Source of the DNA: PLGF01 sp052139695 | Lineage (GTDB): Bacteria > Verrucomicrobiota > Verrucomicrobiia > Limisphaerales > Palsa-1400 | Length of the DNA: 64,000 nt | Direction of reading: 5' to 3' | NCBI GenBank assembly: GCA_052139695.1 | Contig: JBKQWF010000171.1 | Span: 1-64,000, forward strand | Shown: positions 31,276 through 38,712 of the stretch, piece by piece | Position numbering within the stretch: position 1 is the stretch's first letter | How the letters are laid out: every line of letters starts with the position of its first letter | Notes under the pieces: generated by a model | The model's database searches: none | Told to the model about the DNA's origin: nothing | The model's input: only the letters and a program-made list of their open reading frames with translations | Translations under genes and position numbers: made by a program

Positions 31276-34119
31276 ATGAAAAAGGACTACAAGAGCACCT
31301 TGAACCTGCCTCAAACCGGCTTTCCCATGAAAGCCGATTTGATCGCCCGTGAGCCGGAGCGCCTCCAGAAATGGGAGACGGCCCAGCTTTATCAGAGGCT
31401 GCGGAAAAACCGGCTGGGGGCAGAACGATTTATTCTTCACGATGGCCCTCCCTTCGCCAACGGCGATGTTCACATTGGCACGGCCCTTAACAAGATTCTT
31501 AAGGACATTATCATCAAGTACCACAGCCTGCTCGGAGAGGACGCTCCCTATGTTCCTGGCTGGGATTGTCATGGTTTGCCCATTGAGTTCAAGGTCTCGC
31601 AGGAAATGCGCAAAGCGGGGCAGAATACCGCTGAACCCGGCTCCTTGCGCACGGCCTGCGAGGTTTATGCCCGCCGGTTTATCGACCAGCAACGCAAGCA
31701 GTTCAAAAGGCTCGGCATCCTCGGCGACTGGGAGAATCCCTACCTAACCCTGAACAAGGAATATGAAGCGGATGAACTGCGGCTTTTCGCTGACCTGGTC
31801 GAGAAGGGCTTCGTTTACCGTGGCAAAAAGCCCGTCTATTGGAGCATCCCTGCCCGCACCGCGTTGGCTGAGGCAGAGGTCGAATACCACGACCATGTCA
31901 GCCAAAGCGTCTATGTGAAGTTCCCGGTCATCGGCCAGCCGGCGACTTTTGTCGTCATCTGGACGACGACGCCTTGGACGCTCCCCGCGAACTTGGCCAT
32001 CGCCTTTCATTCGACCCTTTCCTACTCGCTCATCAAGGTGGGTGAGGAAAAACTTTGGATACTCTCGGCCCTGGCCGCGGAAGTAGGGTTGAAATGCGGC
32101 TGGCAGAACCAGCAGACCATTCGCACCGCGCCCGGCAATGAACTGGCCTCCTTGGAGTACCAACACCCGTTTTGCCAGCGCAAGGGACGGCTTCTGGCCG
32201 GCGACGCCTTCATCGAGAGCACCACCGGAACCGGCTTTGTCCACGTCGCGCCGGGACACGGACTTGAAGACTACCATCTGGGACGCCAGCATGGCCTGCC
32301 CATTTATTCGCCGGTGGACGACGACGGCTGTCTTTGCTGGACCGACGACTTGCCAAAGGAGCAGCAGATGCCGGCGGAGTTGATCGGGCAGTCCATTTTA
32401 GAGAAGCACGGCAAAAGCGATGCCAACGTCGCGGTGTTGCATGAACTGCGGACCCGCGGCGCCTTGTTGCACCAGGAGAATTATCATCATAGCTATCCAT
32501 TTTGCTGGCGGAGCAAAACGCCGATCATCTTTCGCGCGATGGACCAGTGGTTCATCAATCTGGCGCAACGGTTTGGCGGCAAGCCATTCCGCCAGGCCGC
32601 CCTGGATGAGATTGGCAGGGTTGCCTGGGTGCCGGAATGGGGCGTCAACCGCATCAAAAGCGCCGTTGAAACGCGGCCGGACTGGTGCATTTCGCGGCAA
32701 CGCGCCTGGGGCGTGCCCCTGCCGGCATTCTACGACCAGGAAGGCGCCGCCATCCTGGACGCCCAGGTGGTCCGACGCGTCGCAGACCTGGTTGAAGAGC
32801 ACGGGTCCAATGTCTGGTTCGAGAAATCCGCTCCCGAACTCTGGGCCGCTGTTAAACCAAAGGATTGGAATGGACCGGACGCGGTGTCGAAATCCTCCGA
32901 CACCCTGGATGTCTGGATTGATTCAGGATCGTCTTCGCGTTCGGTTTTGATGCGGCGTCCGGAGTTATGGCATGGTTCCGCAACGGGATGGCGGGCGGAT
33001 GTTTACCTGGAAGGCAGCGACCAGCATCGGGGCTGGTTCCAAAGCTCGCTCCTGCTTTCCCTGGCCGGCAACGGCTCGGCCCCTTATCGCACTGTGCTCA
33101 CCCACGGTTTCATGGTCGATGCCGACCGCGAAAAAATCTCCAAGAGCAAGCAGGGACAAGGGGGCTACGAGAAACCACAAACCGCCGAGGCCTACGTATC
33201 GAAATTCGGCGCGGATGTGGTCCGTCTGTGGGTCGCTTCGCAGGATTATCGCAATGACATTGTCGTGAGCGATGAGCGCGTCAACAAGGTGGGCGAAACC
33301 TACCGTCATTTGCGCAACGCCTGGCGTTATCAGCTTTCCAATCTTTACGATTTCGACCCGGCAAAGGACCTTGTCGAAGACGGCGCCTTGGCGGGGGTGG
33401 ATCGCTGGATTTTGGCGCAGTTTTCCAAACTCGAAAGCGAAGTCGCCGCCGCTTATGGCCGCTACGAATTCCATCTGGTTTATCAACAAGTCAGCCAATT
33501 TGCCGCCGTTGAGCTTTCGGCGATTTATCACGACGTGGTCAAGGACCGTCTTTATACGGATGCCGCCGATTCGCCGCGCCGTCGCTCCACCCAAACGGTC
33601 CTCTATCGGCTGGTTCGAGGGTTATGCGCCGCGCTCTCGCCCATCCTGGCTTTTACGGCCGATGAAGCATGGGAGTTCATTCCCGGCAATGGCGCCGGCT
33701 CCGTTCACTTGGCGGTGTGGGAACCGGTGCGCGTCACGCTCTCAGAGGACGAGCAGGCGCGCTGGCGCAAAATCTTTGAAGTCCGGGACCTGGCGCTGGC
33801 CTCCCTGGAACGGGAGCGTCAAGCCAAAAACATTGGCAAAGCGCTTGACGCCAAGGTGATTTTGCGCGGCTCGGCCAAAGCCCTGGACCCGTTGTCGGAG
33901 AAGGACGCGGAAACCTTGCGCGAATTGCTCAACGTCTCGGGGTTGGTCCTCCAAGACGGCCCGGAGGGCGCGGCATTGACGGTTGAAGTTTCCAAGGCCG
34001 ACGGTTTGAAATGTGAGCGGTGCTGGCATTGGGAAACAGACGTCGGCGCGGACCCCGAGCATCCAACGCTGTGCGGCCGCTGCGCGGCCGTGGTGCGAGC
34101 AAGCCTCCAGCGAGGTTGA
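31276..34119 (+). CDS. ileS: Isoleucyl-tRNA synthetase
   Basis: 947 residues from ATG 31276. The open frame extends to 31222, but upstream residues do not fit the family, whereas 'MKKDYKSTLNLPQTGFPMKA' does. Class I motifs are present: 'HDGPPFANGDVHIGTAL' (HIGH equivalent, about 55-71), 'PGWDCHGLP', the editing domain with 'TTTPWTLPANLA', and 'EKISKSKQG' (KMSKS). The anticodon-binding domain follows, and a C-terminal zinc ribbon has cysteines in 'CERCWHWE' and 'CGRC'. It charges tRNA-Ile with isoleucine. No T-box leader is seen in the short gap upstream. Confidence 0.97.
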   Translation: MKKDYKSTLNLPQTGFPMKADLIAREPERLQKWETAQLYQRLRKNRLGAERFILHDGPPFANGDVHIGTALNKILKDIIIKYHSLLGEDAPYVPGWDCHGLPIEFKVSQEMRKAGQNTAEPGSLRTACEVYARRFIDQQRKQFKRLGILGDWENPYLTLNKEYEADELRLFADLVEKGFVYRGKKPVYWSIPARTALAEAEVEYHDHVSQSVYVKFPVIGQPATFVVIWTTTPWTLPANLAIAFHSTLSYSLIKVGEEKLWILSALAAEVGLKCGWQNQQTIRTAPGNELASLEYQHPFCQRKGRLLAGDAFIESTTGTGFVHVAPGHGLEDYHLGRQHGLPIYSPVDDDGCLCWTDDLPKEQQMPAELIGQSILEKHGKSDANVAVLHELRTRGALLHQENYHHSYPFCWRSKTPIIFRAMDQWFINLAQRFGGKPFRQAALDEIGRVAWVPEWGVNRIKSAVETRPDWCISRQRAWGVPLPAFYDQEGAAILDAQVVRRVADLVEEHGSNVWFEKSAPELWAAVKPKDWNGPDAVSKSSDTLDVWIDSGSSSRSVLMRRPELWHGSATGWRADVYLEGSDQHRGWFQSSLLLSLAGNGSAPYRTVLTHGFMVDADREKISKSKQGQGGYEKPQTAEAYVSKFGADVVRLWVASQDYRNDIVVSDERVNKVGETYRHLRNAWRYQLSNLYDFDPAKDLVEDGALAGVDRWILAQFSKLESEVAAAYGRYEFHLVYQQVSQFAAVELSAIYHDVVKDRLYTDAADSPRRRSTQTVLYRLVRGLCAALSPILAFTADEAWEFIPGNGAGSVHLAVWEPVRVTLSEDEQARWRKIFEVRDLALASLERERQAKNIGKALDAKVILRGSAKALDPLSEKDAETLRELLNVSGLVLQDGPEGAALTVEVSKADGLKCERCWHWETDVGADPEHPTLCGRCAAVVRASLQRG

Positions 34120-34146
34120 GTTCTCTGCCATCGCCTGGGACAAGAA

Positions 34147-35190
34147 ATGATCCGCGCTCAAGCCAGACAATTCATTGAGCAATGGGTCAGGCGCCGGCAG
34201 GGTTCAGCCGATGATTTGCTCGGCGCGCTCGAAGCCCAACTGGGGTGGCCCTCCCGTTACCTGCTGGCGCCCATCCTGGACGAATTGCGCTCCGACCCGG
34301 ACTTGCCGGAGCCGGAGCAAAAACATCTTCTTTACAATTTGAATCCGGGCGCGGTCGCCGCCGCCCTGGCCGGTGGGGCCGATCCCAATTCCGAGTATCA
34401 ATCCTCGCTCGATGATCTCTTTGCCCGCGGCCGCCGCTGGCGGCAGTCCAAGGAATTTGCGGCCGCGGTGGAATTTGTTTCGCGCTTCCGGGACTATTCC
34501 CCTTTCAACAACATGCTGGTTTACCTGCAAAACCCGCTGACGACCCACTTCGCCACCGCCCGCCATTGGCAGAAGGCCTTTGGCCGCTCCATCAAGAACG
34601 AGGCCCGCGGCATGATCATCCTGGCGCCCCGCACTCCTGTCTTGCTCGTGTATGACCTGGCCGACACGGATGGCCCGCCATTGCCGGAGAACTTCCGCCT
34701 TTTCGCCCAAACTTCCGGTCCGTTCAATCCCCTGATTCTTGAACGAACTGTCAAGAATTGCGAACGGGACCAAATCCGCGTCGAACGCCGGCCGATGAGC
34801 GAATTGCGCGGCGGCTTCACCACCACCCGCTCCCAGGATCCCGCCTGGAAAATGCGCGTTGTCCTGCGGGCGGAGTTTGATGCCACTGCCGCCTACGCCG
34901 TCCTCTGCCATGAACTGGCCCACGTTTATCTGGGACATTTGGGCGGGGACAAGAAAGGCGCCTGGCCGTTCCGCGCCAACTTGACCCTCGCGGTCTCGGA
35001 AATTGAGGCCGAAGCCGCCGCCCATATCGTCTGCGCCCGCGCCGGACTCAAGACGCGAGCGGCGGAATATCTGGCCAGTTACGTCGATGACGACGCGAAC
35101 CTGGATGCCATTAGTCTTGACTTAATCAGCAGAGTGGCGGCCCGGATCGAAGAAATGGGACGGCGCTTGCTGGCGCCGCGCGCCGCCTGA
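34147..35190 (+). CDS. ArdC/ImmA-IrrE-like metallopeptidase
   Basis: A 347-residue protein. The middle section ('FRDYSPFNNMLVYLQNP', 'TARHWQKAFGRSIKNEARGM') resembles the N-terminal ssDNA-binding part of ArdC-type proteins. The C-terminal section contains 'LCHELAHVYLGHLG' (HExxH, His255-His259) and the downstream 'SEIEAEAAAHIV' that supplies the third zinc ligand, as in ImmA/IrrE proteases. ArdC proteins protect incoming DNA from restriction. This copy lies 27 bases after ileS, on a chromosome, without plasmid genes nearby. Whether it is an antirestriction factor or a repressor protease is not decidable from sequence. Confidence 0.75.
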   Translation: MIRAQARQFIEQWVRRRQGSADDLLGALEAQLGWPSRYLLAPILDELRSDPDLPEPEQKHLLYNLNPGAVAAALAGGADPNSEYQSSLDDLFARGRRWRQSKEFAAAVEFVSRFRDYSPFNNMLVYLQNPLTTHFATARHWQKAFGRSIKNEARGMIILAPRTPVLLVYDLADTDGPPLPENFRLFAQTSGPFNPLILERTVKNCERDQIRVERRPMSELRGGFTTTRSQDPAWKMRVVLRAEFDATAAYAVLCHELAHVYLGHLGGDKKGAWPFRANLTLAVSEIEAEAAAHIVCARAGLKTRAAEYLASYVDDDANLDAISLDLISRVAARIEEMGRRLLAPRAA

Positions 35191-35204
35191 TGAGCCGCCC
35201 GTCA

Positions 35205-36461
35205 TTAAAGTGATTCCGCCAGGACCGGCGCGGCGGTCAATTCTCCCGGCGCGGGCCGGAGGAACCGCGCCAGCCAGATACAGGAAAGCACGCACGCCAG
35301 CGAAACGATGCCGGCGATCGGGTAATGGGTAATCTCCTGGTTTGGCCCCTGGCCAATAATGCCGCCCATCGCCCATGCCGCCACGCCGCAGGAGAATTGT
35401 TGCACCGAAGAATTGACGCTCATAAAGCCACCGCGATAGCGTGATTCCACTGTGGCCGTCATCATCGCCATCGCCGGAACAAAACGCCCCGACATGCAAA
35501 TCATGAGCAGCGTCGAAGTCGCCAGCGCGGCCAGCAACGGCACCCGCGGTAAGTTGGTTAAGGCGAGAACGGGCACGCAGGCGGAAAAAGACATCAGCGT
35601 AAAAACGCGGAGTTTTCCCGCGCGGTCCGCCCAACGGCCGATCCAGTTCATGCTGAAAAGCGTGCAAAGCCCGCCTGTCAAATAAATGAATGGCAACTGC
35701 TTCTCCGTTAGCCCCACGTTGTACACCATGTAAGTCGCCAGGGTGGGAAAAATGGTGAAGCCGGCGCAGGTAATCATCGCCATGAAAAGAAAGGCCATTT
35801 GGTGGTTCGGCTCCAGCAAAACCGCCATCATGCGCGTGGCGGGATGTTCGCCGGGTCCCTGTTGCAGATGACCGCGCAGGGCCGGCACAAAACGAAAGAC
35901 CGCCGCCAGAATCGGCAGGCAAATTCCGGCAATGACGTAAAACGGGACATGCCAGCTAAAAGCGGAAGCCAGCACCAACCCGAGCGGCACTCCGAAAATC
36001 GAAGCGACGGAAAAAGCCGACATCACCATGCCCATGGCCGCGCCGCGCCGGAACTCTGGAATGACGTCTCCGACAACGGCCAGAATCACCGCGCCGGTCA
36101 CTCCGCCAAAGGCGCCGGCAATCGCGCGCGCCGCCACCAGCAGCCGGTAACCCGGGGCCAGGGCGCATAAAAGGGTTCCGACAGCAAACCCCAAAAATAG
36201 CGTGAGCAACGCCGTTTTGCGGTCAAAGCGGTCCAGAAAAAACCCGGCGGCGATTCCGGAAATTCCGGCCGCGATCGCGTACGCCGCGACAATCATGTTA
36301 AACTGCGCTGGGGTGATATGCATGACCCGCATATACTGCGGCCCCAACGGCAGAATGATGAGGAAATCGAGGTTGGTGGTAAACTGAATCGCCGCCAACA
36401 GCAACAGGACCAATTTTTCGTTCTGTATTTTCACTGCGCAAAATTTAGCTCGAACCCCCAC
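35205..36461 (-). CDS. MFS transporter (drug:H+ antiporter-like)
   Basis: A 418-residue protein with 12 predicted helices. 'TTNLDFLIILPLGPQYM' in helix 1 and 'DRFDRKTALLTLFLGFAVGT' (motif A, D-R-x-x-R-K) are typical of the DHA1 exporters. A second loop, 'MNWIGRWADRAGKLRVFTLM', repeats motif A after helix 8. The substrate is unknown. ATG 36461 lies within a hairpin, and GTG 36434 ('VKIQNEKLVLLL') is a credible start. It is convergent with the metallopeptidase gene, 14 bases apart. Confidence 0.88.
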   Translation of the reverse strand: MGVRAKFCAVKIQNEKLVLLLLAAIQFTTNLDFLIILPLGPQYMRVMHITPAQFNMIVAAYAIAAGISGIAAGFFLDRFDRKTALLTLFLGFAVGTLLCALAPGYRLLVAARAIAGAFGGVTGAVILAVVGDVIPEFRRGAAMGMVMSAFSVASIFGVPLGLVLASAFSWHVPFYVIAGICLPILAAVFRFVPALRGHLQQGPGEHPATRMMAVLLEPNHQMAFLFMAMITCAGFTIFPTLATYMVYNVGLTEKQLPFIYLTGGLCTLFSMNWIGRWADRAGKLRVFTLMSFSACVPVLALTNLPRVPLLAALATSTLLMICMSGRFVPAMAMMTATVESRYRGGFMSVNSSVQQFSCGVAAWAMGGIIGQGPNQEITHYPIAGIVSLACVLSCIWLARFLRPAPGELTAAPVLAESL

Positions 36462-36487
36462 AATGCATGCAACCTCAGTGTGGGGGT
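36454..36487 (-). promoter_or_regulatory. GC-rich hairpin at the 5' end of the MFS gene
   Basis: ACCCCCACA (36454-36462) pairs with TGTGGGGGT (36479-36487), a 9-base perfect stem with a 16-base loop. It overlaps the annotated ATG, so it would occlude that start or sit in the leader if translation begins at GTG 36434. A regulatory role is inference. Confidence 0.4.
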
Positions 36488-36578
36488 GTTATGCGATGAC
36501 GTTTTCGGGAAACAACGTCCGAGACTGCAAAATGTAGCACGTAATCCCCGCGGCGCGAATAATAAAGTGTCGCTCGCC

Positions 36579-36703
36579 GTAATGCGTCAGTCACGGACGG
36601 TAGGGACGCCTCGCCGAGGCGTCCGGGGGTTTTCTTGCCGGAGAGCGGTCGCCTCGGCGAGGCGACCCTACCCTTCTTAGGCCCGCCGTCACTGACGCGT
36701 TAC
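36579..36703. mobile_element. MITE-like element with 18-base terminal inverted repeats
   Basis: The ends gtaatgcgtcagtcacgg (36579-36596) and ccgtcactgacgcgttac (36686-36703) are inverted repeats matching at 16 of 18 positions. Inside are two palindromes: GACGCCTCG-C-CGAGGCGTC (36605-36623) and a second 'gtcgcctcggcgaggcgac' stem near 36648-36666. There is no coding capacity. Size and structure fit a non-autonomous miniature inverted-repeat element. No clear target-site duplication is visible. Confidence 0.65.
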
Positions 36704-36829
36704 CGCCGCCGAGGCGGGCGGTGCGGGATCAATTTTTCTTCCCTCTCTCTCCCCGCACGCGGGGGAGAGAGAAAAAAGCCCAACGGACCGGGCATCACAA
36801 GTATAGAGGAGGCGCATATAAGATTCTTC

Positions 36830-36878
36830 GTCGCCTCGGCGAGGCGACCCTTCCTTTTCCAGGCCCGTCGTCACTGAG
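36830..36878. repeat. Partial second copy of the MITE right end
   Basis: From the palindrome 'gtcgcctcggcgaggcgac' at 36830-36848 through 'aggcccgtcgtcactgag', this stretch matches the right half of the element at 36579-36703 with small differences, but lacks the final bases and the whole left half. Between the two copies is a pyrimidine/purine hairpin (36743-36771: ctctctcccc-type stem) followed by an A run. Confidence 0.5.
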
Positions 36879-36898
36879 GGTGCGTGTGAGGATTCTTG

Positions 36899-37336
36899 CA
36901 CCCGAAAAGCGAGAGCAAGGGCATCGCGGCGGGGCGCGGCGGCCCCCGCCCGGGGGGTAATTGCGGCTCAATTTGGTTCAATTTAGCTCAATTGGGTTCG
37001 GGTTTGGGTGGAAGCAGGCTTCCGGGGCGGCGGCGGGGCCGTACTCGGGAGAGGTCCTGGGCCAGCTCGCCGTTTTGGGGGCGCAGGTTGAGGTGCTGAC
37101 GGATGGCCAGCGGGAGGCGGGCGATTTTGCCGTTGCGAGTCATCGCGGTCTTGGAGAGCGTGGCATTGTTTTCATGCGGGGCAATGATAACAGGAATGCG
37201 TCAAGATTAAAATCCTACGGAAGGTTTTTGAAGAGGTTTTACGTGTGGCCCAGGAACGGCGATTTGATAGAAAACCGAGAGAACGGAGCGGGAATTAAAA
37301 AAGGCCGAAATTGGGGCTGAGCGGCAGCTCAGCCCC
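36899..37336 (-). repeat. Dispersed repeat, copy 3 (most complete)
   Basis: This is the longest copy. Read on the minus strand it starts with a perfect hairpin (GGGGCTGAG / CTCAGCCCC, arms 37313-37321 and 37328-37336), then the segment shared with copy 1, then the segment and short ORF shared with copy 2, and a GC-rich tail. Its two ends relate it to both other copies, so all three derive from one element of roughly 430 bases. The stretch 36488-36578 shows no feature. Confidence 0.78.
36988..37143 (-). CDS. 'MTRNGKIARLP' short ORF of the dispersed repeat
   Basis: 51 residues from ATG 37143: 'MTRNGKIARLPLAIRQHLNL', then 'RPQNGELAQDLSRVRPRRRP' and a short tail. The central 'LNLRPQNGELAQ' is closer than copy 2 to what I remember of the repeated Verrucomicrobial family (RLP..xRxxLNxRLxxGE), in which proteins continue into a 'WLN' motif. 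The later part is replaced by Arg/Pro-rich residues, so this is probably also decayed. Translation is possible but unproven. Confidence 0.4.
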   Translation of the reverse strand: MTRNGKIARLPLAIRQHLNLRPQNGELAQDLSRVRPRRRPGSLLPPKPEPN

Positions 37337-37454
37337 ACCCTCTGTTGCCCGCACCGCACTGCCTTAAACCACTGCCAATCTCAAAATGTAAAAATGTTTA
37401 GATTTGATAAACATTAACCGATAATATCCTGTTGTGGCGCAATCCGGATGCTGA

Positions 37455-37798
37455 AGTATTGTGGACCCCATGACAGCGAGTTGAAGTTTTCAATGGCTTT
37501 TGCCAGGCCGAACGCGCGGGCCTGCTCGCCGAGGGTGAGGCCCGCCGCATCATCCGGCGCTTGGAGCATGAGATCCCTGGCTGGCTATTGGCCACACGTA
37601 GAATTCGATTGGACCGACGCTGTCCGCACCGCTGGGGAGCTGAGAGCCGAACACGCACCGCGGTTGAAGGTCCGCTCCATGGATCTTTTTCACGTCGCGA
37701 TTGCGATCGAAGTGGGAGCAAACGCGTTGCTGTCTTTTGATGCCGATCGGATTGCGCTTGCCGATGCAGCAGGGATTGACGTGTTGAATTTAATTTAG
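37455..37798 (+). pseudogene. PIN-domain toxin relic with two frameshifts
   Basis: Three frames together spell a PIN protein lacking its N-terminus. 'SELKF' (about 37475) shifts to 'NGFCQAERAGLLAEGEARR' and 'IIRRLEHEIPGW' (37491-37585), then shifts to 'GYWPHVEFDWTDAVRTAGEL' and 'VRSMDLFHVAIAIEVGANAL' with 'LSFDADRIALADAAG' to the stop at 37798. The final frame retains the late catalytic Asp residues, but the first strand with its Asp is missing. A 23-base palindrome (AATGTTTA / TAAACATT, 37393-37415) lies just upstream and may be an old operator. Confidence 0.7.
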
Positions 37799-37892
37799 AT
37801 GCCGCAGGTGGAATGCCGCAGGTGGAACTTGCATTTGCTCCGCAATGAGGGAGAACGAAGCAGGCAAAAGAAATCAAGAACCCAGGATTTGC

Positions 37893-38111
37893 ATGACCGC
37901 AGACGCACAGACCGAAAACAGGATCAAGGCCGAGCAGACTTCCAGCGGGGAAACCGTCCTGGGCTTCGCTGTGCTCGGCTGCCTGGTCGCGGGAGCGGTT
38001 GGCATATTAAAGGCATTGGGCATGGAGAGCGGCTTTGATGTGCTGCTCTGTTTGCTGGGTTCAGTGGCCGCGTTCGGAACCGTATTTTACCTCTATCTGG
38101 GCAAGCGCTAG
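37893..38111 (+). CDS. Small two-helix membrane protein
   Basis: 72 residues from ATG 37893; the frame is open from 37845 but 'CCAGGATTTGC' just before 37893 gives a ribosome-binding site. A charged N-terminus 'MTADAQTENRIKAEQTSSG' is followed by two hydrophobic helices ('TVLGFAVLGCLVAGAVGIL' and 'DVLLCLLGSVAAFGTVFYLY') and a short 'LGKR' tail. No family recognised. It is convergent with the ECF sigma gene 37 bases downstream. Confidence 0.6.
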   Translation: MTADAQTENRIKAEQTSSGETVLGFAVLGCLVAGAVGILKALGMESGFDVLLCLLGSVAAFGTVFYLYLGKR

Positions 38112-38148
38112 TGCCGGCTGACTCAGGCCGAGAGATCAGGCTCGCGGC

Positions 38149-38712
38149 TTACGGAACGCTTCGAACCTTGCACTCCTCATATAACCAGGCCCGCGCGTAG
38201 GCCCACCACCGCTTGACCGTTGGCTCCGAGACGCCGAGGACGGCGGCCGCTTCCTCCACGGTTAACCCCGCAAAAAAACGCAATTTGACCAACTCCGCCT
38301 TGGGCGCATCCACCGCGGCGAATTTTTCGAGCGCGTCGTTGACCGCCAGAAGCTCATCATCCCGCGCCGGCGCGGCGATTTCAATTTCGTCAATGTCCAC
38401 CCGCTGCTGGCCGCCGCCGTGGCGCTGGGCCGCTTTGCGCCGCGCGCGCTCGATCAGAATGCGGCGCATCGCCTCCGCCGCCGCGCCAAAAAAATGGGCG
38501 CGGTCATTAAACCGCGGAGAGTCGCCGCCCACCAATCTCAGCCACGCTTCATGCACCAGCGCGGTCGGCTGCAAGGTCTGTCCCGGCGCTTCGCGGGCCA
38601 TTTTGGAAGCGGCCAGTTTGCGCAGTTCCTCATAGAGCAGCGGAAGCAATTCGTCGGCGCTTTTGGCCTCGCCCCTGTCCATGGCCAAGAGAATTTGCGT
38701 GACTTCGTTCAT
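38149..38712 (-). CDS. ECF-type RNA polymerase sigma factor (TIGR02999-like)
   Basis: A 187-residue sigma-70 family protein. Region 2 carries 'ELLPLLYEELRKLAASKMAR' and 'LVHEAWLRLVGG'. Region 4 has 'LVKLRFFAGLTVEEAAAVLG' and the recognition helix 'VSEPTVKRWWAYARAWLYEE'. The 'GQTLQPTALVHEAWLRL' string marks the group found in Planctomycetes and Verrucomicrobia next to Ser/Thr kinases. Here the kinase gene lies immediately upstream in reverse order, with a 4-base overlap. No anti-sigma gene is adjacent, so control by phosphorylation through the kinase is the likely mode. Confidence 0.92.
   Translation of the reverse strand: MNEVTQILLAMDRGEAKSADELLPLLYEELRKLAASKMAREAPGQTLQPTALVHEAWLRLVGGDSPRFNDRAHFFGAAAEAMRRILIERARRKAAQRHGGGQQRVDIDEIEIAAPARDDELLAVNDALEKFAAVDAPKAELVKLRFFAGLTVEEAAAVLGVSEPTVKRWWAYARAWLYEECKVRSVP

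Noticed and set aside
36721..36960. Possible terminator (ctctctcccc hairpin followed by A run)
   Set aside because: No gene ends nearby on the strand that would use it; it lies between MITE copies and is better seen as repeat debris.
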